The notes below the pieces were generated by a model. The model made no database searches and was not told the origin of the DNA. It saw nothing but the letters and a program-made list of their open reading frames with translations. A stretch of 64,000 nt of DNA from Haplosporangium gracile (lineage: Eukaryota > Mortierellomycota > Mortierellomycetes > Mortierellales > Mortierellaceae), in the NCBI GenBank assembly GCA_015499985.1, contig JAAAUF010000020.1:30681-94680 (forward strand). The letters are read 5' to 3'. The first letter of the stretch is position 1; each line of letters begins with the position of its first letter. Positions 36,315-46,497 of the stretch are shown here, in pieces. A program made the translations under genes and the position numbers.

Positions 36315-37769
36315 TCACACGAGTGGAACTTCCTGCTGCTGGTGGCCAGCCTTCTCGCGCTGACGCATGGCTTCCTCGGCTTCGGCTCTCAAGTACTGCG
36401 CCTTAATCATGAACATCGGCACGACTCCAAACACAATCACCCAAATCGCAATAAAAATCATTGGTGGGTTGATCCCCTTCGTGGCCGACAACTCGTCGTT
36501 CTGCAGAACCCCCAGGATGGTTAAAAAGATTACAGTCAACAGTTGACCAAACCCCCACAGAAGCGACGTCGACGAAGCTGGCGTGACAGGGTACGTGATC
36601 TCCACGCCGTACTCGAGACCTGCAGGGAGGACCGAGAAGCCCGAGATACCGAGGATGACCGAAATGGCCATGAGTCCCCCAAAAAAGTTTCTGCGGATGG
36701 CAAAGTTGAGGGCGACAAACATTGCGCTGGAGATGATGACCATGATTTTGGAAAATCCGTTAAAGTGCTTGAACTTGTCGAGGAGTGGAGCAGAGACGAA
36801 TGCTCCGAGAAGGCCAGAAAATATCATGGCCGCGCCGAAATAACCAGCCTCGGAGGAGGTGTAGCCGTAGGGGGCTGTGAACTGGGCAATGAGGGCGGTA
36901 AAGGAGCTGAAGCAGGCGGTAAAGGAGCCAAAGACGAGCATCATCAGCAAGAACTGGGGGTTGGTGAGGGCCTTCTTGAGCGAGATGAAGAAAGGCTCTT
37001 CTTTAGTCCTCAACAGTGCCTCGGCTGCTGAGGGTGAAGGCGGTGTTGGGGGTCGTTCGGAAATGAGAAGGGTGGGGAAGAGGGCAATGACAGAGATGAT
37101 GGCGCAGATTAGGACAGTCCTTTTGACAGACGCGACGTCTGTGGTGATAGCAGGGATGACCAGCTGGGCCAGGGCGGCAGCAAACGAGTTGGAGACGGAT
37201 CCGATCATAGTTGCTGTAGCACGTCCGTGCTCAGAGAACCAAACAGCAGCGTACTTAGGAGGAGCGTTCATGAAGAAAGGCTGAGCAGCTGCTGCAATGA
37301 CCTGGCCGATCAATGTCAAAGCAAGACGGCCTTCAGGCTGTTCTGGAGTAGAATCAACCAAGGTGCCCAAGAATCGAAGCCAAGACCCGATAATCTGGAG
37401 AGCGGCGCCAAAGACCAAAGACCGCTGAATACCATATCGCTCGCACATCCACCCAGAGATAGGTGCCATCAAGACGTAGGCAATAAAGTAAAGGATCGAC
37501 GTTAAGTTGATGACAGAGCCAGAGCAATTGAGGAATGCCATGGCCTGGGCGGGGATGGCCGAGTATGTGAGCCAAACAAATCCAGTGGCGATGTTGAGGG
37601 TGACGATGGCAAAGAGGCCGATGTAGCGGGTTTTATAAGTGCGATAGATGGTTGGTTGGTTTGGTGGCGCTGAATCTTGGAACGGGATAGTGACTGCACC
37701 CTGTATTGAGATACGTTGTGGTATTGAGGCAGAGTCGAGAAGTGGGATGTGTTGTTGAGAGTCACTCAT
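36315..37769 (-). CDS. major facilitator transporter, SLC49 (FLVCR/DIRC2) type
   Basis: One exon, 484 residues, about 12 membrane helices. Start ATG at 37769-37767; a further in-frame ATG lies 30 nt upstream but adds only ten poor residues. Family features: APISGWMCERYGIQRSLVFG (loop 2-3 MFS motif), GQVIAAAAQPFFMNAPPKYA followed by AVWFSEHGRATATMIGSVSN, which resembles the AP.K.A..WF...RA.A....N pattern of FLVCR/DIRC2 proteins. Animal members move haem, choline or pyridoxine; the substrate here is unknown. The N-terminal 40 residues and the last 20 are cytosolic. It lacks introns in a window where most genes have several, which may mean retroposition or simple intron loss. A TATA-like box lies about 130 nt upstream. 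Confidence 0.88.
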   Translation of the reverse strand: MSDSQQHIPLLDSASIPQRISIQGAVTIPFQDSAPPNQPTIYRTYKTRYIGLFAIVTLNIATGFVWLTYSAIPAQAMAFLNCSGSVINLTSILYFIAYVLMAPISGWMCERYGIQRSLVFGAALQIIGSWLRFLGTLVDSTPEQPEGRLALTLIGQVIAAAAQPFFMNAPPKYAAVWFSEHGRATATMIGSVSNSFAAALAQLVIPAITTDVASVKRTVLICAIISVIALFPTLLISERPPTPPSPSAAEALLRTKEEPFFISLKKALTNPQFLLMMLVFGSFTACFSSFTALIAQFTAPYGYTSSEAGYFGAAMIFSGLLGAFVSAPLLDKFKHFNGFSKIMVIISSAMFVALNFAIRRNFFGGLMAISVILGISGFSVLPAGLEYGVEITYPVTPASSTSLLWGFGQLLTVIFLTILGVLQNDELSATKGINPPMIFIAIWVIVFGVVPMFMIKAQYLRAEAEEAMRQREKAGHQQQEVPLV

Positions 37770-37895
37770 AGTAAAATCACGGCTGAGAGAAAAAACCAAG
37801 AGTGGAGTGTGTTGTTGAAAATGCGAATGGGTATTGAAAAGATGAAAGGAAGAAGCAATTGATAAGTTGTTGGGACGAGATGCAAGTCGACTCGT

Positions 37896-37902
37896 TTTTA
37901 TA
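37896..37902 (-). promoter_or_regulatory. TATA-like box
   Basis: TATAAAA on the minus strand, about 127 nt upstream of the MFS transporter start. Sequence match only. Confidence 0.35.
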
Positions 37903-38747
37903 GGGTTAAAACATTAGCAATGATCGGCTAATTGTCAATGGTCGCGTTTAGACGAGTCTGTCTAATAATATTTAGCATAATGCTAAGCTGATCAGGATGA
38001 CCAAACAGCCGCAAATTCCCCTTCTGCTCAGCCCTCTTGCCTTGACTGGCCCTCTCACTCAACTCGTTGAATTTTTTCATTGATATTTTGCAGGCTGTTG
38101 TGCTGTTGTGCCGCAAGTCCAATTTTTTTCGCCTGTCAGATCTCATTCTCCTTTTCTTCTGACCTTCTTCCTGCAACCGTAGTTCCTCCAAGGAAAAAAA
38201 AGGCAAACAGCAGTGCAGCACTGCCTTCCCTCCTTTTTCGCCCCTCATCCCTGTCATCTAACCCCTTTCATCTATTCCTAATCCTCTATAGTCCCCTCAT
38301 CTGTGCACATCCTGCTTTTTTTCCCGCTTCTCTTTCTTTAAAATACCTCCCATCTCTACGTCAATGGGCTGTTTGTAGAAGGAGAATGTCTAAACTGCTT
38401 AAACATGCAACCGTGTAAAGTCAAAGGGCCAAGTAAGAAGGGAAAACGTAACAGGGATCAAAAGACGGCTACTATTCTCTTGGCGATGGCTAATTTCCTA
38501 ACCGAGGAGTTATCAGAATGTCAATGCCACAATCACTTCTTGCTTCTTGTTGACTTTTCTCTCTCTCTCTCTCTCTTACCGCTGTAGCTTTCCCTTTCTC
38601 TTTTTTCTTGCCATCTCATTTTCCCTCATGTACAGGATAATATGTTTGTGTGTTTTTTAGCCTTTCTTGCGTCAACTCCAATCGGTAATAGATGATAGGG
38701 TAACGAGGGCTGTGCGGGGAAGCAAGAATCAAAGAAAACAAAAAAAA

Positions 38748-38757
38748 NNNNNNNNNN
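38748..38757. other. assembly gap (10 N)
   Basis: Ten consecutive N next to a poly-A run. The true distance is unknown. Confidence 0.99.
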
Positions 38758-39138
38758 TGAGCCCTGTTTCCCCTCCTTCCTTTCGCCCTGTCTCTCCCAC
38801 TCCCTCTCGGTCTGCCCTCACTTTGTCTCCAGGCTGGCGCCTCTAAAGTTTATTTGTGCTGTTTCTGCCACAGCAGAACATGTTAGTCTCAAAGTAAATT
38901 TATTATGGAGCCAGAAACATAAAATACAAGAAACAAACATTAGTATACCAAGCCAACTTGCATATTGAACAGAGACTGCTTGTGCCTCTCGGCGCAGTCT
39001 TGTGCAATGTGTTGTAAATCAAGATTAATGGTGAGAGAGAAACTCACGTGTTGAAGGGAGAAGGTATACGTTCGACCTTGGCATGCCTTTGATTCGTTCC
39101 TCTTCTGAACATCATCTCCCCTCCCCCCCCCGCGCAAG

Positions 39139-39460
39139 GTCTTTGTACAACTCGGCTCCACAGCGACAACAACATCAACAGAGCAGGAAACTACATACAC
39201 ATCGACAAGGAGGTGCATTCAGGCGTTGCGACGAGTTGCCCTGCCTGCTGTCAATGCTGTCGAGTGTGTTCATATGCTAACTAGCTCTTATTTTGTTCTT
39301 TTCTTATCGATTGAGAGATACCCAGGCCGCTCTCGCCATTTTGGTTTCCGGAGCATCTATCCTACTCTCCCCGACGGGCAATGTCCTTGGCCCCTTCTCG
39401 CGTATTACACGACCGTCGGAGTTGCAGCCATACAGGATCCTGAGAGTAGCAGGAGTTTGA
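39139..39460 (+). CDS. possible small two-exon gene (unrecognised)
   Basis: A frame 39139-39265 (ending RRVALPAVNAVE) could be joined by a GTGTTC donor to 39318-39460. There is a CTAAC branch-like site and a T-rich tract before the acceptor. The second segment reads TQAALAILVSGASILLSPTG and ends at TGA, with one hydrophobic segment. No start codon is assigned: a run of nine or ten C just upstream could hide an indel. Could be a small membrane or mitochondrial protein, or chance. Confidence 0.2.
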
Positions 39461-42400
39461 TGAGGCCGACTCTAATCAGGAGCAGCTTTATGGAGGAGTA
39501 TGTCACACCAAAACGGCTTGCTGGAAAAAAACATCATACTATGACGTTCCTCATTGTTGGTACCGTTGGTTTATTGCAGGAATAATGGCTTCTTGAAGTG
39601 CTAGTTTTATGTGAAACAAGTATACTATATTTTTATTTTATTTTGTTCGTACGACATGAGGGGTTAGGTCCTGGATCTGGTTGGTCAGAATTGCCCCCTC
39701 CCCCTCCCGTGGAGAAGGAGAGCCACAAAATTTTTGCAGCGAGGACCCAATTCGTCCGGCGGACAATCATCTGATTGCGTCTAAGATTGGGAGAGGGAGG
39801 CCTTCCTAACAACAGCCAGGCCGGTGACAGGAAACAAATAATTCCGTGCTGGGCTTCTGGAAGTCTATCGTCTTTCAACGCTGACCCTTCCATCACTTTT
39901 CTTTTATGTCTTTCGCGCAGAAGAGCTTTATTCTTAGACGGTGCCAGGTGCAAGAGAAAATGGAACCAAGGTGTTCAGATAGATATCAATTTTTACGACG
40001 TGCGTAGTACTTTCTCGATTGTGGGGAGAAAGAGGAATTGAAGGGGAGAGGAAGCATCGTTTAGATAGAAATGAGACCTCAGAGAAAGAACTGGCTCCAC
40101 AAACCGTACTGCAACTGCCTGTCTGGAACTGAACTTGATGAAAGAGCACATGAAGATTGAACGGTCGGACGGGTTGGTAACAGGAGAAACAGAATTGTAA
40201 GAGTTGCCGGAGATTCATCCTTCTCTCCACTTCTTCTTGTACGATTGACACATGTCTACACGGCCCCTTCCTTCTTATCTAGCGAACCAACAGATAGAAT
40301 CCACGGTCGGACCCCGATGAAGAGGGTTGAAAGATTATGTTGTTTGAACGTCTGTCCACCTCTCCCATGTTGAGCCTCCGACCAATTATCTTTTTTTTTT
40401 TTTTTGAGCTGCTGGGTCGTGTGTGTTTCTTTTAACCTCTTGCGCTTGGAAGAGTCGAAGTAGCGTGCTTTTTGCGATGCCATGATCGGGTTGTATAAAA
40501 TTAGCATTGGGTTTTCTAGCAATATTTAATTTTGAGGGAAAATGAGGAAATGGAAAAATTGTCGATTGCATTATCACACAACTGCACCTTAAGATAGACA
40601 GCTGCTAGGCAAACTATTTAGAAACTATGACCCGATGAGTGAACCTCATTCATAAAGACAAAGCACTATATGTGATCCCAATGTGGTAAGATGTGGAGGT
40701 CAGTGAAGGGATGCCTGCAATGGGTTCCCAGGCTGGAGTCTTGTTGTAGAAGTATTGAGATGTCGTTCGGTTGGGCATTAACGCCATGCCATTTCGGGGC
40801 GAACCGTGCGAGAGAAGGGGAGGAAGAAGGAAGGGAAGGAACATGGAAAGAAGGGTGTTCCTTTACTCGAAGTGAAATCAAAAAGAGAGTTGACTCTGGC
40901 TTAGTCAACGCATGGATGTCATTCTGCTGGCTGGTGTTTGTATGGTTGATGGTTGGAAGGTGATGTGTATGTATATGTGTGTGTGTGGTCCCTGCACGTG
41001 AACCGAATGGACAAGCCGAGCTTCTAACAAAAAATAAAATGAAATGGTTTGAGCCAAAAGTAGGTCCGGACTTGTAGAGAGTTTACTCTTTGTTTTTCTT
41101 GTTCGATTTCCGAGTGTAATTGAGACAGGCTTGCAAAGGCATACAAGCCCATATTTGTCATGGCCTGAAAAGCGTAAAAAGGAGAAGACATAAGAAGAAG
41201 GAATGAGGGGGAGGGATAGATAGACTTGTGGAAGAGAGGGCTCTCCAACTGTTGACATTTTGACACCTGAAAAACAACAAAGACAAGAAAGACAGAAAGA
41301 GCAACGAGCCGCTCTCAATTTCTCCAACCAGCGTCCTCTTCCTTACTTACTCTCTTACTTACCCTCGTCCCCTCTGCTTCGATCCTTTCCCTCTTCTTGT
41401 TGTGTTTGTTGTTGTTGCTCGTGCTCAGAAGAAAACCAAAACCAAAAAAAAAAAAAAAAAAAAAAAAAGCGCATTGTAGGTTGGTTCATTTCTCTCTCTG
41501 GCCTCTCCATCCGCTTGGAGATTGGATTTGGGCCAACAGAGATTTAACAGCCGTCAAGACCGAAGATGCACGGTTGGCGTGAGGTCGTGTTGTCCTTTCT
41601 TCCCCCTATCTCGTTTTCCATCTAATGGTCCTGGAAATTCTCTGAGGAACAAGACCGTTACTTATACCTCGGTCTTCATCATGCAAGAGGCGTCACGCAT
41701 TTGTTCTTTATTGTTCTTTCTGTGGCCGGGTCGCAATGGCCCCACTTCGTTTCGTTTGATTTTTAGTGTCTGGTTTTTTTCTTCACTTTTGGTTATGTAT
41801 ACGAGGAGTGAGGGATGAGAGTTGGAGCGGGTAGAGGAGGCAAGAAAGAGAAACGAGAGCACAGAGAAAGAAGGACTTGTGTGACGAAGAGTAGGGGAAA
41901 CCAGGAATGAGAAGAACACAAAAACGAGAAGAGAATTGGTCATTGGAATTCGCCTTGTTGTTTTGTCGCCAGAAAAACAACAACCAGCCTAGTAAGAGTA
42001 GGACATTTACGATGATAAAAAGAGAACACAAAAGAGAAGGACGAGAAGGGCGGCACAGGGCGCGCATCTGTCCTGGATGTTTTTGAGCCCTGCGCCATTA
42101 TGAACCCACCTTGAGCCATGAGTAATGATGGCTGTAAACCATGGTACTCGCGAGAGAAGAAAGTTGCTGTTGCTGATGTTTATTTGTGTATTTGTGTAGT
42201 TGTGTATTTGTGTATGTGTGTATTTATGTGTTTGTTTTTTAGTAATGCAATTGGTGGTGCGCATTGAATGGAAGAAGGCAAGGACAACAAATCAACAGTT
42301 GACAACAAGCGGCAACAGAAGGACAACAAACAAACAGAGAACAACAACTTTTGTCGTTGTTGCTACAACCAAGCAAGCAAGCAAGCATGAAAGGAACTCT

Positions 42401-42670
42401 CCTTTCTTTCTCAATCGTTGCTGAGAAAGACGTTTATTTTTTTTTTGTTCATTGATCAGTCGAGCGGTGGACGGTGTGTTCCTCTTTTTAGTTGAGAATG
42501 ATTGGAGATGGAGGGATTAACTGGTGATCGGGCTGATTTGTTCTCCCTTCTGGATGCCGGTACAACCGAGGTGGAAATTGGCCCCCCTTCTGACCTTCGT
42601 CTTTTCTCGGGCGCCTGCTTCTTACTCTTCTCAATGTGGGAGTTGGAATGGAAGGAGAAGATGCATACAT

Positions 42671-42752
42671 GAGGGAGTGAGTGAGTGACAAAGTGCGTGA
42701 GTGAGTGAGTGACAAAGTGCGTGAGTGAGTGAGTGAGTGAGTGAGTAAGTGA
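42671..42752. repeat. GTGA microsatellite with a longer-period duplication
   Basis: (GTGA)n interrupted twice by GACAAAGTGC, giving a duplicated unit of about 28 nt inside a tetranucleotide array. Confidence 0.85.
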
Positions 42753-43176
42753 GAAAGTAAAGTTTGTTTTCGAAGTGGAGTAGCAAACTAGTGATGGTAC
42801 TAATCAACAACATTAGCACTGTCGCATATGAATGTGTCCAACTGAATTGAAAATTGAATAGCCGCCTGTCTGTACCCTTCGCATCGGCCCTTTTTCTCGC
42901 TTTCTTGGTCCTCCTTTGCACATGCACATGCTCACACACCTACAGTTACAAGACAATCATGCAAACAGTAACCTACAACAAGACCTTACTGCCCACTTAC
43001 TTGTCCACCACTCCAACTACTCACATCCAACCCTGCCAAGTCTTCCATCTTTTGATAAAAGGATCCCTACTTTTCCTTTTTTTCTTTTTCCTCTTCTCTT
43101 CTTTTTTGTTTCTCCATCGACCCGATCCTCCTCTCCCACCACCACACCAAACAACCAACACCCCTCTTCCATTCCT

Positions 43177-43183
43177 TATAAAG
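43177..43183 (+). promoter_or_regulatory. TATA-like box
   Basis: TATAAAG lies 148 nt upstream of the acyl-CoA synthetase ATG, followed by a CT-rich leader. Sequence match only. Confidence 0.4.
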
Positions 43184-43243
43184 CCTCCATCAACCAAGGC
43201 CCCACTCTCACTTTACGCTCATCTCCTTACTTTCTCTCTTACG

Positions 43244-43247
<4 letters not shown>

Positions 43248-43291
<44 letters not shown>

Positions 43292-43294
43292 CCT
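43248..43294. repeat. (CT)n microsatellite in 5' leader
   Basis: About 45 nt of CT/CTTT repeats, 30 nt before the acyl-CoA synthetase ATG. Confidence 0.85.
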
Positions 43295-43324
43295 TTTATA
43301 TAACCAACAACAACAAATATCATC

Positions 43325-45974
43325 ATGACCAAGTGCCTTACTGTCGAAGTCGGTCCCACCGACGTTCAGGGCGAGACCCCCATCCGCCGCTCCGTCCTTT
43401 CCGCAAAGCGCCTCATGTCCTCACCTGACGACGATATCAAGACCCTCTACGATGTTGTCAACCACTCCGTCAAGGTCCGCCCCAACCTCAACGCCATCGG
43501 CTACCGCAAGGTCGTCAAGATTGTCGAGGAGGAGAAGGAAATTACAAAGATTGTCGGCGGCGAGGAAGTCAAGGAGAAGAAGACCTGGAAGTTCTTCAAG
43601 ATGTCCGGCTACCACTGGTTGACCTACAAAGATGCCAAGCAGGTCATTGACAGTATCGGATGCGGTCTCCGCAAGTTTGGCATTAACCCCAAGGACAAGA
43701 TGACCGTCTTTGGCGCCACCAGGTAAAAGAAGCTTCTATGTTTTTGTTTGTTTCTGGATTGTTACATTGTCTTGTTCTTTTTCTCGACAAGTAGGAAAAA
43801 GAATTAGTTTGGGGTGGGACAACGACGCAAAAACATTCGCTCAGGGATTATTTTTTGGGATGTGGAGATGTCAGGTGGTGCGAAAGGAGGGGCAACAAAT
43901 CTCTCCTTCTCCATTCAACCACCCCCTCACCACTCGACGCGCGCTGCTCTCTTTATCGACTTACGCACACTTTCGGAGAGAGAGGGCGCTCGAGAAAGAG
44001 TGATCAAAACCAAACAGGCTCGCTCAGGAGTGATCAATCAAAAGAGGAATCAAGCTCGCGCGTGTTATTATCATCCATCACCGGTGCATTAACGAAGCCG
44101 CGTATTCTTATTCTCTGGTAAACCCGCCTTCCTTCCAATAGTGCTAACTGGCTCTTGGTTGCCCACGGTGCCTTCACTCAGTCCATCACCATCGTTACCG
44201 CCTACGACACCTTGGGCGAGGATGGTCTTTTGCATTCGATGAACGAGGCCGAAGTCGCTTCCGCCTACACCAACGCCGACTTGCTCAACACCATCAAGAA
44301 CGTTGCCGGCAAGTGCCCCACCTTGAAGAAGATCATCTACGATGGCGAGGCCAAGCCTGCTGACGTCATCGCCCTTCAAGAAGCTCATCCCCACCTCGAG
44401 CTCATCACCCTCGAGGAGCTGAAGCAGCTTGGTGTCGACAACCCCGTCGAGCCCACTCCTCCCGCCGCCAAGGACTACTGCTGCATCATGTACACCTCCG
44501 GATCGACCGGCAACCCCAAGGGAGTTTTGCTTACCCACGGCAACTTGGTCGCTGCCAGTAAGTGTCTTTTTTTTTCTTTTTCTGTTTTTACTCCGCAACC
44601 CGTTTCTCGTTTGTTATTCCATCGAGTTCTTCCATGACTGTTAAAGTGCTCTCACTAAACAAAGGGGGAAATGACATCTTATGAACCTGTGGGAAAATGT
44701 CTTTTTTTCTAACTCTGAACTTTGTCATCTTCTGCGCAACTTTTTTAATAGTCGGTGGTGTTAACAAGATGTTGACAAAGTACGTGCACGAGGGAGATGT
44801 CTTGCTCGCCTACTTGCCCTTGGCTCACGTCTTGGAGTTCTTGGTCGAGAACGTCTGCTTGTTCTGGGGTGTCACCCTCGGATATGGTACCGTCCGCACC
44901 TTGACCGATGCCTCTGTCCGTGAGTGCCAGGGAGATATCAAGGAGTTGCGCCCCACCCTTATGACCGGTGTCCCCGCCGTCTGGGAGACCATCCGTAAGG
45001 GAGTCTTGGCCCAGGTCAACCAGGGCTCGCCTTTAGTCCAGAAAATCTTCCACGCCGCCTTGAACGCCAAGGCCTGGTGCTTGGATCGCAAGTTGGGCGC
45101 ATTGACTGGAATCTTCGACACTGTTGTCTTCAACAAGGTCAAGCAGCAGACTGGAGGACGCCTTCGTTTCGCCTTGTCTGGAGGAGCCCCCATCTCCCAG
45201 GAGACCCAACGATTCTTGTCGACTGCCTTGTGCCCCATTCTCCAGGGTTACGGTATGACCGAGTCTTGTGGTATGTGCGCCATCTTGACCCCCGATGTCT
45301 TCAACTACAACCGCGTCGGTTCGCCCGTCCCCTGCACAGAGGTCAAGCTCGTCGACGTCCCCGATGCAGGTTACTTCTCGACCGACTTGCCTCGCCCTCG
45401 CGGTGAGGTCTGCATCCGTGGACCTTCCATCACCGCTGGATACTTCAAGAACCCCGAGGAGACTTCGGCCACCTTGACTGCCGATCGCTGGCTTAAGACC
45501 GGTGATATCGGTGAGTGGCACCCTGATGGTACCATCTCTATCATCGATCGCAAGAAGAACTTGGTCAAGTTGTCCCACGGAGAGTACATTGCTTTGGAGA
45601 AGTTGGAGTCTGTCTACAAGTCGACCGCCTACTGCAACAACATCTGTGTCTACGCTGACTCTATGCAGTCCAAGCCCGTTGCCCTTGTTGTCGCCTCGGA
45701 GCCCCGTATCTTGGAGTTGGCCAAGGCCAAGGGCGTTGCCTCGAAGGATTTCGCTGTTCTCTGCCAGGACAAGGTCATCGTCAAGGCCGTCCTCGATGCC
45801 TGCTTGGCCACCGCTAAGCGCGCCGGATTGAAGCCCGCCGAGATGTTGCAGGGAGTCTACCTCGAGTCTGAGGAGTGGACTGCCCAGGGTGGTCTTTTGA
45901 CCGCCGCCCAGAAGTTGAAGCGCAAGGAGATCAACCAGGCCTACGTCTCCCAGATCAAGGCCCTCTATGCTTAA
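43325..45974 (+). CDS. long-chain acyl-CoA synthetase (Faa type)
   Basis: Three exons, 43325-43722, 44142-44557, 44752-45974, encoding 678 residues, as expected for Faa1/Faa4-like enzymes. The AMP-binding P-loop YTSGSTGNPKG lies at about 250-260. Further adenylate-forming motifs: LAYLPLAHVLEF, LSGGAPISQETQRFL, QGYGMTESCG, GRWLKTGDIGEW-like (RWLKTGDIGEWHPDG), and the hinge DRKKNLVKLSHGEYIALEKLE. The reaction is fatty acid + ATP + CoA to acyl-CoA + AMP + PPi, feeding lipid synthesis and beta-oxidation; likely sites are ER and lipid droplets. Very strong codon bias (C-ending codons throughout) suggests high expression. Intron 1 is 419 nt. Confidence 0.95.
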
Positions 45975-46374
45975 AAACGTTCCTCTTTTTCTTTTTCATC
46001 TCTCTTTTTTTTCTGCGAACATCCCTACTACATGTATAATGAACACAACAAAACACACCATAACAAATAGCAACAACACACGCAACATGCCAACTCTCTC
46101 CGTCATAGCGTATACCCAATCGTCCTTCTGTGAAGGATGATCCCAATGAAGAATAAAAACCAAAAAACATCTTCAAAAACACTTTTTGACTCTCTTTCTC
46201 TGCAAGCATGCATGGTATGTATACAAAAGAAACCGATTTTTGTTCATCCAGCTGACATGAGACCTACAAGATATGCTCAAGCAAGTGACTACACATGCTG
46301 TTTGCTTTTCAGCATGCACATATGTCTTTAGACATAACACAAGAGAAGCAACAAAGTAAACTTTTACAAGTTTC

Positions 46375-46408
<34 letters not shown>

Positions 46409-46497
46409 GCTATCTAAACAAGTTTGGGTGAATGGTGGATATGTAGAGTGTGGTTATTTAGTTTTGCTAATGACATGAGGAGACTCGAAGATTAAAA
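45975..46497. other. convergent 3' spacer
   Basis: 3' flanks of the acyl-CoA synthetase (+) and deacetylase (-) genes. A T17-A12 palindromic homopolymer pair lies at about 46376-46406. No gene seen. Confidence 0.45.

Larger units (their letters stand above)
37770..43324. other. 5.5-kb nearly gene-free region
   Basis: No gene recognised apart from a doubtful small two-exon frame at 39139-39460. Contains an assembly gap, homopolymers (about 26 A at 41443-41468), GT-rich repeats at 42180-42235, a GTGA array and the (CT)n leader of the next gene. Base composition changes abruptly between purine-rich and pyrimidine-rich blocks. Confidence 0.4.

Noticed and set aside
38940..39218. Minus-strand open frame of 92 codons
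   Set aside because: Reads across repeats and has no domain, signal peptide or splice support; the opposite strand looks slightly better.
43077..43303. Plus-strand frames rich in Leu/Ser/Pro before the acyl-CoA synthetase
   Set aside because: Produced by the CT microsatellite leader.
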